NCBI RefSeq assembly: GCF_014651055.1
Contig: NZ_BMWD01000045.1
Location: forward strand, 1-46,985
Length of the DNA stretch: 46,985 bases
Source of the DNA: Streptomyces fructofermentans
Lineage (GTDB): Bacteria; Actinomycetota; Actinomycetes; Streptomycetales; Streptomycetaceae
Reading direction: 5' to 3'
A program made the position numbers and the translations under genes. Below are positions 23,733 through 31,580 of the stretch, piece by piece; positions within the stretch are counted from its first letter, which is position 1, and the number at the start of each line of letters is the position of its first letter. The notes below the pieces were generated by a model that saw nothing but the letters and a program-made list of their open reading frames with translations, searched no databases and was not told the origin of the DNA.

Positions 23733-24776
23733 GTGAAACGCCTGAAGTGGCCGTCCCGGCCGCCGATCGACCCGTACATCCTGCTGCTGCTCGGGACGGT
23801 GGGCCTGGCCGCGCTCCTGCCTGCCAGGGGCACCGGTGCGGAGGTCGCCTCCGGCGCCTCCACCGCCGCGATCGCGGTCCTCTTCCTCCTCTACGGGGCC
23901 CGGCTGTCCACCCGTGAGGCGATGGACGGCGTGCGCCACTGGCGGCTCCACGCCACGGTCCTGGCCTGCACGTTCGTCGTGTTCCCGCTGCTGGGCCTGG
24001 CGGCCCGGGGGCTCGAACCGGCCTTCCTGGACCACTCGTTGTACACGGGACTGCTCTTCCTCACCCTGGTGCCCTCCACTGTGCAGTCGTCGATCGCCTT
24101 CACCTCGATGGCCCGGGGCAACGTGCCCGCGGCGATCTGCGCCGGCTCCTTCTCCTCCCTCGCGGGCATCGTGCTCACCCCGCTCCTCGCGGCCGCGCTG
24201 CTCGGCGGCAGCGGCGGCTTCTCCGTCGGCTCGCTGCTGCGGATCGTGCTCCAACTGCTCGTGCCCTTCCTGGCGGGGCAGTTGCTGCGCCGCTGGATCG
24301 GCGGGTTCGTGAGCCGCCGCCGCAGGGTGCTCGGCCTTGTCGACCGCGGCTCGATCCTCCTCGTCGTCTACACCGCGTTCAGCGAGGGCGTGGTGGAGGG
24401 CGTCTGGCACCGGATCAGCCCGCTCCGCCTGGGCGGCCTGCTCGTGGTCGAGGCGGTGCTGCTCGCGGTGATGCTCGCCCTCACCTGGTACGGGTCGAAG
24501 GCGCTCGGCTTCGGGCGCGAGGACCGCGTCGCCATCCAGTTCGCCGGTTCGAAGAAGTCCCTGGCGTCCGGACTGCCCATGGCGAGCGTGCTGTTCGGCG
24601 CCCACGCCTCGCTGGCCGTCCTGCCGCTGATGCTCTTCCACCAGATGCAGCTCATGGTCTGCGCGGTCATCGCGAAACGGCGCTCCCGCGACCTCGCGGC
24701 CCCACGGCCGCCCGTCAGCCGGAACCCAGCCGCAGCGTCACGAATCGCGGCCGGTACAGGGACACGTTCCGGCTGA
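23733..24776 (+). CDS. Bile acid:sodium symporter family (SBF-like) membrane protein
   Basis: A 347-residue integral membrane protein of the SBF-like (PF13593, YfeH) group with about ten membrane segments. Typical segments are PYILLLLGTVGLAALLP, LFLTLVPSTVQSSIAF and the conserved late motif FAGSKKSLASGLPMASVLF. The start is GTG at 23733 (GGAG six bases upstream); an ATG at 23685 is possible but its ribosome site is too close. Members take up organic anions with sodium, but few are characterised. It is paired with the LysR gene. Its last 62 bases overlap the end of the convergent beta-propeller gene. Confidence 0.88.
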   Translation: MKRLKWPSRPPIDPYILLLLGTVGLAALLPARGTGAEVASGASTAAIAVLFLLYGARLSTREAMDGVRHWRLHATVLACTFVVFPLLGLAARGLEPAFLDHSLYTGLLFLTLVPSTVQSSIAFTSMARGNVPAAICAGSFSSLAGIVLTPLLAAALLGGSGGFSVGSLLRIVLQLLVPFLAGQLLRRWIGGFVSRRRRVLGLVDRGSILLVVYTAFSEGVVEGVWHRISPLRLGGLLVVEAVLLAVMLALTWYGSKALGFGREDRVAIQFAGSKKSLASGLPMASVLFGAHASLAVLPLMLFHQMQLMVCAVIAKRRSRDLAAPRPPVSRNPAAASRIAAGTGTRSG

Positions 24777-25941
24777 GGTTCGCCTGGGCCGCGATCCCGT
24801 TCGTGTCCAGCCAGTTGACGTCGTAGCTCAGCACGAGCCGGCCGAGCGCCGGATGGAGCTGCGGGTTGTACGCCGCGACGCCCGCCCGCCGTTCGGGCAG
24901 CGGCGGACTGAAGTCCCGGCCGGGCCCGTGCCAGGGCCCGGTGGGGGAGCACGCCCAGTACGAGGTGACCGCCGTCAGGCCCTCGGCGCCCGACGCCATC
25001 GTGAACAGCACGTACGTCCCCCGGTCGCGGGTGACGGTGAACGTGCTGCCCACCCCCTTGTGCCCGCCGTCCCCCAGCACCGGTCTCATCAGGGAGGGGA
25101 TGCTCCACCGCGTGCCGTCCCAGTACCGCCACGCGGACGGGTCCGCGAGCCGGCCGCGCGGCACCCGCGCGACGTAGGCCCGCGACGCGGGGCGTGAGGC
25201 CGCGCGGGCGTCGTCCCCGCCGAAGACGTACGTCCAGTCGGCGTCGCCGGTCAGCGCCGCCGTGCCGAACAGCACCCGCCGCGCCGGGTCCCGTACCCCC
25301 TCCTGGTCGAGGACCCTCACGATGCCCTCGACCCGCAGATCGGGCAGCGACAGCGTGGCCACCTCCGTGGCCGTCGGGACGCCGTAGATCCACGGGGCCG
25401 CACCGGTCGCGCGGGTCCACAGCACCACCCGTACGACCTGCTCGGACGAGCCGGGGGTGCGGGGCTCGACGCGCGCCGCCACCGGCCAGCGCCAGCGGCC
25501 CGGCGCGGGGTCCGCGAACAGCGGGGCGGGAAGCGTGCGCAGCAGCCGGCCGTCCTCCATCACCACGGCCGAGTTGCGCACCAGGGGCGCCCCCGTGTCC
25601 CGCCACGCGTACGACTCGCCCGCCGGGTTGGGCGGACGGTACACCCGGCCCAGATAGGTGTCCGAGAAGAGCCACAGCACCCGCCCGTCCGGCAGCCGCA
25701 CGGAGTGGGTGCCGTCGCCGCCCGTCCAGTCGTCGGTCCGCGCCGCGTCGTTCCCGTACCGGGCGAACTCGTCGGTGAGGCCGGCGTCCGGTGCCCACGA
25801 GGAGACCGTCCGGGCCCCGCAGGCGTCGTGCCGGTCCCCGTCGTCCGGGAGGGCGGTGAGCAGCACGGCCCCGAGGACCAGGGCCAGCAGAAGGCCCAGA
25901 CCGGTCCCCGTGCGCTGTCGTGCTCGTGTGTCGGCGGGCAC
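24715..25941 (-). CDS. Membrane-anchored or secreted beta-propeller protein, DUF5005/DUF4185-like
   Basis: A 408-residue protein with one N-terminal hydrophobic segment (about residues 13-31, TGLGLLLALVLGAVLLTAL), either a signal anchor or an uncleaved signal. The outer part starts DDWTGGDGTHSVRLPDGRVLWLFSDTYLG, a segment type typical of DUF5005/DUF4185 five-bladed-propeller proteins that resemble glycosidases. Later LVRNSAVVMEDG, YNPQLHPALGRLVLSYDVN and YRPRFV also fit. No enzymatic activity is established for this group. GTG start at 25941 has a poor ribosome site, so the start is uncertain. It lies after the fdhD terminator. Confidence 0.75.
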   Translation of the reverse strand: MPADTRARQRTGTGLGLLLALVLGAVLLTALPDDGDRHDACGARTVSSWAPDAGLTDEFARYGNDAARTDDWTGGDGTHSVRLPDGRVLWLFSDTYLGRVYRPPNPAGESYAWRDTGAPLVRNSAVVMEDGRLLRTLPAPLFADPAPGRWRWPVAARVEPRTPGSSEQVVRVVLWTRATGAAPWIYGVPTATEVATLSLPDLRVEGIVRVLDQEGVRDPARRVLFGTAALTGDADWTYVFGGDDARAASRPASRAYVARVPRGRLADPSAWRYWDGTRWSIPSLMRPVLGDGGHKGVGSTFTVTRDRGTYVLFTMASGAEGLTAVTSYWACSPTGPWHGPGRDFSPPLPERRAGVAAYNPQLHPALGRLVLSYDVNWLDTNGIAAQANLSRNVSLYRPRFVTLRLGSG

Positions 25942-26028
25942 GCACGGGACGTTAGTGGCCCAGGCCCCGCCGGTCCATGGGCAGTCCCGGCGCGGTGTCC
26001 GGGGTCACAGGTCCGGGCGGGCCGAGGC

Positions 26029-26074
26029 GGGGCCCCTCCGGCGCAGGGGGCGCTCCCCGCCGGATCGGGGCCCC
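26029..26074. terminator. Terminator after fdhD
   Basis: GGGGCCCC plus TCCGGCG (26029-26043) pairs with CGCCGG-ATC-GGGGCCCC (26058-26074), leaving a small internal bulge. It closes the formate dehydrogenase operon. Confidence 0.65.
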
Positions 26075-26098
26075 GCCGCCGTGCCGCGGGGAGACCGT

Positions 26099-26962
26099 TC
26101 AGCCCTGGCCGGCCGCGGCCCGCAGGGCGATGCGGTGCTCGCCCGCGTACACGTTCATGGAGGCGCCCCGCAGGAAGCCGACGAGCGTCAGGTTCGACTC
26201 GGCGGCCAGGTCCACCGCGAGCGAGGAGGGGGCGGAGACCGCGGCCAGCACGGGGATGCCCGCCATCACCGCCTTCTGGGCCAGTTCGAAGGAGGCCCGC
26301 CCCGACACCAGGAGGACCGTCCGGGACAGCGGGAGGCGGCCGTCCTGGAGCGCGCGGCCGACCAGCTTGTCGACCGCGTTGTGCCGCCCCACGTCCTCCC
26401 GGATGTCGACGAGTTCGCCGTCCTCGGTGAACAGCGCCGCCGCGTGCAGACCCCCGGTCCGGTCGAACACCCGCTGCGCCGCGCGCAGCCGGTCGGGGAG
26501 GCTCGCGAGCAGTTCGGGCCCGAGGCGCACCGGGGGAGCCGTGTCGCCGTGCGTGTCGTCGATCGGCCAGCGCGCCGTGGTGCGCACGGCGTCCAGGCTC
26601 GCCTTGCCGCACAGACCGCAGGACGAGGTCGTGTAGACGTTCCGCTCCAGCGTGATGTCGGGCATCACGACGTCGGGGGCCGTCGTCACGTCGACGACGT
26701 TGTACGTGTTGGAGCCGTCCGCCGTCGCGCCCGCGCAGTAGACGATGTTCCGCAGCTCCTCGGCCCGGCCGAGCACGCCCTCGCTCACCAGGAAGCCCGC
26801 CGCCAGCGCGAAGTCGTCGCCCGGCGTGCGCATGGTGATCGCGAGGGGCTTCCCGTTGAGCCGGATCTCCAGTGGCTCCTCGGCGACGAGCGTGTCCGGG
26901 CGGGTCGAGACCGCCCCGTCCCTGATGCGGATCACCTTGCGTCGTTCCGTGACTCGTCCCAT
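26099..26962 (-). CDS. fdhD: Formate dehydrogenase accessory sulfurtransferase FdhD
   Basis: A 287-residue protein of the FdhD family, which passes sulfur from a cysteine desulfurase to the molybdenum cofactor so that formate dehydrogenase becomes active (family knowledge). Conserved signs are EEPLEIRLNGKPLAITMRTP, DDFALAAGFLVSEGV near residue 50, the essential CxxC in SSCGLCGKAS near 115, and EDVGRHNAVDKLVG near 220. It lies seven bases after the iron-sulfur subunit gene and is the last gene of the operon. Its presence strongly supports the formate dehydrogenase call for the operon. Confidence 0.96.
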   Translation of the reverse strand: MGRVTERRKVIRIRDGAVSTRPDTLVAEEPLEIRLNGKPLAITMRTPGDDFALAAGFLVSEGVLGRAEELRNIVYCAGATADGSNTYNVVDVTTAPDVVMPDITLERNVYTTSSCGLCGKASLDAVRTTARWPIDDTHGDTAPPVRLGPELLASLPDRLRAAQRVFDRTGGLHAAALFTEDGELVDIREDVGRHNAVDKLVGRALQDGRLPLSRTVLLVSGRASFELAQKAVMAGIPVLAAVSAPSSLAVDLAAESNLTLVGFLRGASMNVYAGEHRIALRAAAGQG

Positions 26963-26969
26963 GTCCTGA

Positions 26970-27830
26970 TCAGTCCCGGTTCTGTACGTGCTGGTAGCCG
27001 AAGCGGCCCTTGATGCAGAGGTTGCCGTGGGTCACCGGGTTGTCGTGCGGCGAGGTGACCTTGACGATCTCATTGTCCTGCACGTGCAGGGTGAGGTTGC
27101 ATCCCACGCCGCAGTAGGCGCACACCGTGGTCGTCTCGCTCTGCGCCGACTCGTCCCACGTACCCGCCGCGCGCATGTCGAACTCCGACTTGAAGCTGAG
27201 CGCGCCCGTCGGGCACACCTCGATGCAGTTGCCGCAGTACACGCACGCCGAGTCCGTGAGCGGCGCGTCGTGCTCGACCGCGATCCGGGCGTCGAAGCCG
27301 CGCCCGGCGACGGAGATGGCGAACGTGTTCTGCCACTGGTCGCCGCAGGCGTCCACGCACTTGTAGCAGAGGATGCACTTGTCGTAGTCGCGCACGTACA
27401 GGTCGTTGTCGACCCTCGGCTCCTCGTTGAGCCGGGCCGCGTCCGGGCCGAAGCGGTCGGGCTTCGCCTCGTACTCCTTCAGCCAGCCCGCGACCCCCGG
27501 AGTCGTCGACAGGTCCACCGAGGAGGCGAGGAGCTCCAGGACTACCTTGCGGCTGTGCCGGGCCCGCTCGGTGTCGGTGAGCACCTCCATGCCCGCCTCC
27601 GCGGTGCGTGAGCAGGCGGGGACCAGGGTGCGGGCGCCCGCGACCTCGACGACGCAGACCCGGCACGCGTTCTTCGGGGTCAGGGTGTCGCCCTGGCACA
27701 GCGTCGGGATGTCCTTGCCCGCCGACCGGCAGGCGTCCAGGATCGTCGAACCCTCCGGCGCCCGGACGGGCTCGCCGTCGAGCGTGAACTCCAGCAGACG
27801 GCGGGGGATACCCAGCGGTGTCACGGTCAT
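26970..27830 (-). CDS. Iron-sulfur subunit carrying the N-terminal part of a split formate dehydrogenase alpha chain
   Basis: A 286-residue electron-transfer protein. Residues about 12-95 are a 2Fe-2S ferredoxin domain (CQGDTLTPKNACRVC, later ACS). About 140-215 hold two 4Fe-4S clusters (CILCYKCVDAC and CVYCGNCIEVCP). The last 55 residues are the Molybdop_Fe4S4 domain (CAYCGVGCNLTLHV, then GNLCIKGRFGYQHV) that normally forms the start of the catalytic domain in FdhA or FdhF. The chain ends right after it, and the rest is encoded by the gene at 29655-31580. ATG overlaps the NuoEF-like stop by four bases. It should relay electrons from the Mo site to the NAD-reducing subunit. Confidence 0.92.
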   Translation of the reverse strand: MTVTPLGIPRRLLEFTLDGEPVRAPEGSTILDACRSAGKDIPTLCQGDTLTPKNACRVCVVEVAGARTLVPACSRTAEAGMEVLTDTERARHSRKVVLELLASSVDLSTTPGVAGWLKEYEAKPDRFGPDAARLNEEPRVDNDLYVRDYDKCILCYKCVDACGDQWQNTFAISVAGRGFDARIAVEHDAPLTDSACVYCGNCIEVCPTGALSFKSEFDMRAAGTWDESAQSETTTVCAYCGVGCNLTLHVQDNEIVKVTSPHDNPVTHGNLCIKGRFGYQHVQNRD

Positions 27831-29653
27831 TCGTACGCCCCCAAGCGGTCGATGGCGGATTCCACGGCGTTCCACGCGGTCTGTCCGAGACCGCAGATCG
27901 AGGCGTCCTTCATGGTGCGGCCCACCTCGCGGAGCAGGGCGATGTCCGGTTCGGCCGCCGCGCCCCTGCGCTCGGCGATGCGGTGCAGCGCCTCCTCCTG
28001 GCGCACGGTCCCGACCCGGCACGGCACGCACTGCCCGCACGACTCGTCCCGGAAGAACTCCGCGATCCGCAGCAGCAGCCGGGGCAGCGGCACCGTGCCG
28101 TCGAAGGCCAGCACGACCCCGGACCCGAGCGTCGCGCCCGCCTCCCGCGTCCCCTCGAAGGTGAGCGGGATGTCCAGTTCGTCGGGACGTACGAACCCGC
28201 CGGCCGCGCCGCCGAGCAGGACCGCGCGCAGGCCCTCGCGCACGCCCGCGAGCTCCAGCAGTTCGCCGAGCGTCGCGCCGAAGGGCAGCTCGTAGACGCC
28301 GGGCCGGTCCACGCTGCCCGACACGCAGAACAGCTTCGGGCCGGTGGACGCGCCGGTGCCGACCGCCGCGTAGGCCTGCGCCCCCATCGTGAGCACGGGC
28401 AGCACGTTGACCAGCGTCTCCACGTTGTTCTCCGCGGTGGGCCTGCCGAACAGGCCCTTCTCCACGGGGAACGGGGGCTTCGAGCGGGGCTCGCCCCGAT
28501 GGCCCTCGATGGAGTTGAACAGGGCCGTCTCCTCGCCGCAGATGTAGGCGCCGGCGCCCCGCCGGATCTCGATGTCGAAGGAGTACCCCTGCCCGAGGAT
28601 GTCGTCGCCGAGCAGTCCGCGGGCGCGCGCCTGCCCGAGGGCGTGCTCCAGCCTCGCCAGCGCGCGGGGGTACTCCCCGCGCAGGTACAGATAGCCCTGG
28701 CGGGCCCCGACCGCGAACCCGGCGACCGTCATCGCCTCGACGAGCGCGTACGGGTCGCCCTCCATCAGCACACGGTCCTTGAAGGTGCCCGGCTCGGACT
28801 CGTCGGCGTTGCAGACGAGGTAGTGCGTCCGGTCCGGCTGCGAGGCCGTGGCCTGCCACTTGCGGCCGGTGGGGAAGGCGGCGCCGCCCCGCCCGACGAG
28901 GCCCGACTCGGTGACCTCGCGGATGACCCCGGCGGCGCCGATCGCGAAGGCCCGGCGCAGCGCGGTGTAGCCGCCGTGCGCCCGGTAGTCGTCGAGGCTC
29001 GACGGGTCGACCACGCCCACGCGGCTCAGCAGGACGAGGCCGTCCCGGCCCGCCTGGGGCACCGCCGCGGCGGCCGGCGGCTCCACGGGCGCCGAGTCGG
29101 GCGCGGTCGCCGCGAGCACCGCCGCCGCGACGGTGGCGGGCGCCGACACGGCGGTACGGACCGGGTCGCCGGCCCGGACCGCCAGGGCGGCGGGCGCGCG
29201 CTCGCACAGGCCGAGGCACGGGCTGCGCTCGACACTCACGCCGCTGCCCGGACCGAGCCGCGCCTCGACGCCCGCGCACAGCTCCGGAGCGCCGGCCGCG
29301 GCGCAGGCGAGGTCCGTGCACACGTGCAGGACGGTCGAGGGGCGGGGCCGCACCGAGAACATCGCGTAGAACGTGGCCACCCCGTACGCCTCCGCCGGGG
29401 GCACGGTCAGCCGGCGGCAGAGGTAGCCGAGCGCGCCCTCGCTGATCCAGCCGATCCGGTCGTTGACGGCGTGCAGCCCCGGCAGCAGCAGGTCACGGCG
29501 CTCCCTTGCCTCCCGGCCGCCACGCGCCCACCTCAGGTCGGCGTCGGAGCGGTCGGCGCCCTCCCACGAGGACTCCGGCGGACCGAGGAGCGCGTCGACC
29601 GCGGCCCGCTCCTCGTCCGTCGGTTTGCTGTCACCGAAGTGCAGGTCCACCAC
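27827..29653 (-). CDS. NAD-reducing formate dehydrogenase beta subunit, NuoE-NuoF fusion
   Basis: A 608-residue fusion. The N-terminal part (about 25-165) is NuoE-like, with the 2Fe-2S Cys set CTDLAC and CLGLC. After a Pro/Ala-rich linker (about 180-205) the NuoF-like part follows: GLVGRGGAAFPTGRKW (NADH/FMN-binding, near 250), CNADESEPGTFKDR, the RGAGAYICGEETALF segment, a SLBB domain (about 415-480) and the N3-type 4Fe-4S Cys motif ESCGQCVPCRVG plus a later Cys (ASICGLGQ). It should pass electrons from formate to NAD+. GTG at 29651-29653 starts one base after the catalytic gene's stop. Confidence 0.94.
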   Translation of the reverse strand: MVDLHFGDSKPTDEERAAVDALLGPPESSWEGADRSDADLRWARGGREARERRDLLLPGLHAVNDRIGWISEGALGYLCRRLTVPPAEAYGVATFYAMFSVRPRPSTVLHVCTDLACAAAGAPELCAGVEARLGPGSGVSVERSPCLGLCERAPAALAVRAGDPVRTAVSAPATVAAAVLAATAPDSAPVEPPAAAAVPQAGRDGLVLLSRVGVVDPSSLDDYRAHGGYTALRRAFAIGAAGVIREVTESGLVGRGGAAFPTGRKWQATASQPDRTHYLVCNADESEPGTFKDRVLMEGDPYALVEAMTVAGFAVGARQGYLYLRGEYPRALARLEHALGQARARGLLGDDILGQGYSFDIEIRRGAGAYICGEETALFNSIEGHRGEPRSKPPFPVEKGLFGRPTAENNVETLVNVLPVLTMGAQAYAAVGTGASTGPKLFCVSGSVDRPGVYELPFGATLGELLELAGVREGLRAVLLGGAAGGFVRPDELDIPLTFEGTREAGATLGSGVVLAFDGTVPLPRLLLRIAEFFRDESCGQCVPCRVGTVRQEEALHRIAERRGAAAEPDIALLREVGRTMKDASICGLGQTAWNAVESAIDRLGAYE

Positions 29654-29654
29654 A

Positions 29655-31580
29655 TCACCTCACTTGAAGAGCAACCGGCAGCTTGTCGATCCGGATCGCC
29701 GACGCCTTGAACTCCGCCGTCCCCGCGATCGGGCAGTTCGCCTCGATCGTCAGCTGGTTGGTGTCCACCTCGTCGGGGAAGTGCATGGTCATGAACGCGA
29801 GCCCGGGCCGCAGCGCGGTGTCGACCCACACCGGGGCCAGCACCGAACCGCGCCGGGAGGAGACCCGGACCTCCTCCCCGACCGCGACGCCGTAGCGCTC
29901 CGCGTCCTCCGGGCACAGCTCGACGTACTCCCCGCGCCGCAGGGGCGAGGCGAAACCGCCGCTCTGCACACCGGTGTTGTACGAGTCGAGCCGCCGTCCG
30001 GTGGTCAGCCGGATCGGGTACTCCTCGTCGGTCAGGTCGACCGGCGGATCGTGCGCGACGATCCCGAAGGGCGCGCGCCGCCCCCGCTCGCCCGGATCGG
30101 ACGCCCACAACCGGCCGTGCAGGTACGTGGGTTCGACGCGGTCCGTCGCCGGGCACGGCCACTGGAGTCCCTGGTGCTCCGCCAGCCGCTCGTACGTCAT
30201 GCCGTAGTGGTCGGGTGAGACCGACCGCAGCTCGTTCCACACGGCCTCGGAGTCCGCGTACTTCCAGTCGTGGCCCAGACGCGAGGCGAGGTCGCAGAGG
30301 ATGTCGATGTCCTCGCGGGCCTCGCCCGGCGGGGTCACGGCGGCACGGACCCTTTGGACCCGGCGCTCGCTGTTGGTCGTCGTGCCCTCGGTCTCGGCCC
30401 AGCCGGCCGTCGCGGGCAGCACGACGTCCGCCAACTCGGCCGTCCTCGTCAGGAAGATGTCCTGGACGACGAGGAAGTCGAGGGCCCGCATCCGGCGGAC
30501 CGCCTGCTCGCTGTCGGCCTCCGACTGCGCCGGGTTCTCCCCGATGCAGTAGACGGCCCTGAGCGAGCCCTCCTCCATGGCCTCGAACATCTCGGTGAGG
30601 TTCAGCCCGTAGTGGGGCTGGATCACGGTGTCCCAGGCGGACTCGAACTTCCGCCTCGTGTCCGGGTCGAGGATGTCCTGGAAGCCGGGCAGCCGGTTGG
30701 GGATCGCCCCCATGTCGCCGCCGCCCTGCACGTTGTTCTGGCCGCGCAGGGGCTGCAACCCCGAGCCGAACCGCCCCACATGGCCCGTGAGCAGGGACAG
30801 GTTGATGAGCGCGCGCACGTTGTCCGTGCCGTTGTGGTGCTCGGTGATGCCGAGCGTCCAGCACAGCTGCGCGCGCTCCGCGCGGGCGTAGGCGTGCGCC
30901 AACTCCCGTATGGCCGCCGCCGGTACGCCCGTCACCTTCTCGGCGAGGGACAGGGTCCACGGCTCGACGAGCTGCCGGTACTCCTCGAAGCCGGAGGTCG
31001 CCCGCTCGACGAACGCCCGGTTCTCCAGCCCGGCGTGGATGATCTCGCGGCCGATGGCGTGCGCCATCGGGATGTCGGTGCCCACGTTCAGCCCGAGCCA
31101 GCTCTCGGCCCACTCGGCCGTGGAGGTGCGGCGCGGGTCGACCGCGTACATCCGGGCGCCGTTCCTGATCCCCTTCAGCACGTGCTGGAAGAAGATCGGG
31201 TGCGCGAAGCGGGCGTTGGAGCCCCACATCACGACGAGGTCGGTGTGCTCGACCTCGGCGTACGAGGAGGTTCCGCCGCCGGAGCCGAAGGCCGCCGACA
31301 GTCCGGCGACGCTGGGCGCGTGGCAGGTGCGGTTGCAGGAGTCGACGTTGTTGGTGCCCATCACGACCCGCGCGAACTTCTGTGCCACGTAGTTCATCTC
31401 GTTGGTCGCGCGGGCGCAGGAGAACAGGCCGAACGCGCCGCGGGCGGAGCCGAGGCCGCGTGCCGCGCGGTCCAGCGCCTCGTCCCAGGTGGCGCGCCGG
31501 AAGGGCTCGTCCCGGGAGTCGCGGACCAGGGGATGCGTGAGTCGGGTGTACGTCTTGGGGGTCCGGTCGCGTCGGCTCAT
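29655..31580 (-). CDS. Formate dehydrogenase catalytic (molybdopterin) subunit lacking its Fe4S4 domain
   Basis: A 641-residue molybdopterin oxidoreductase. It starts at THPLVRDSRDEPFRRATWDEA, matching FdhF/FdhA just after the Fe4S4 domain, so that domain is missing here and found on the neighbour gene. The Mo-ligand position is Cys (NRTCHAPSV, C86-H87; selenocysteine in E. coli FdhF), which fits a formate dehydrogenase. Later come ENPAQSEADSEQ, VVLPATAGWAETEGTTTNSERR and a molydop_binding domain at about 530-640 (TGRRLDSYNTG). ATG overlaps the KPR stop by four bases. It needs the iron-sulfur protein to be complete. Confidence 0.94.
   Translation of the reverse strand: MSRRDRTPKTYTRLTHPLVRDSRDEPFRRATWDEALDRAARGLGSARGAFGLFSCARATNEMNYVAQKFARVVMGTNNVDSCNRTCHAPSVAGLSAAFGSGGGTSSYAEVEHTDLVVMWGSNARFAHPIFFQHVLKGIRNGARMYAVDPRRTSTAEWAESWLGLNVGTDIPMAHAIGREIIHAGLENRAFVERATSGFEEYRQLVEPWTLSLAEKVTGVPAAAIRELAHAYARAERAQLCWTLGITEHHNGTDNVRALINLSLLTGHVGRFGSGLQPLRGQNNVQGGGDMGAIPNRLPGFQDILDPDTRRKFESAWDTVIQPHYGLNLTEMFEAMEEGSLRAVYCIGENPAQSEADSEQAVRRMRALDFLVVQDIFLTRTAELADVVLPATAGWAETEGTTTNSERRVQRVRAAVTPPGEAREDIDILCDLASRLGHDWKYADSEAVWNELRSVSPDHYGMTYERLAEHQGLQWPCPATDRVEPTYLHGRLWASDPGERGRRAPFGIVAHDPPVDLTDEEYPIRLTTGRRLDSYNTGVQSGGFASPLRRGEYVELCPEDAERYGVAVGEEVRVSSRRGSVLAPVWVDTALRPGLAFMTMHFPDEVDTNQLTIEANCPIAGTAEFKASAIRIDKLPVALQVR

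Noticed and set aside
31300..31340. Selenocysteine at the formate dehydrogenase Mo-ligand position
   Set aside because: The codon is TGC (Cys), not TGA, so no selenocysteine insertion is needed.
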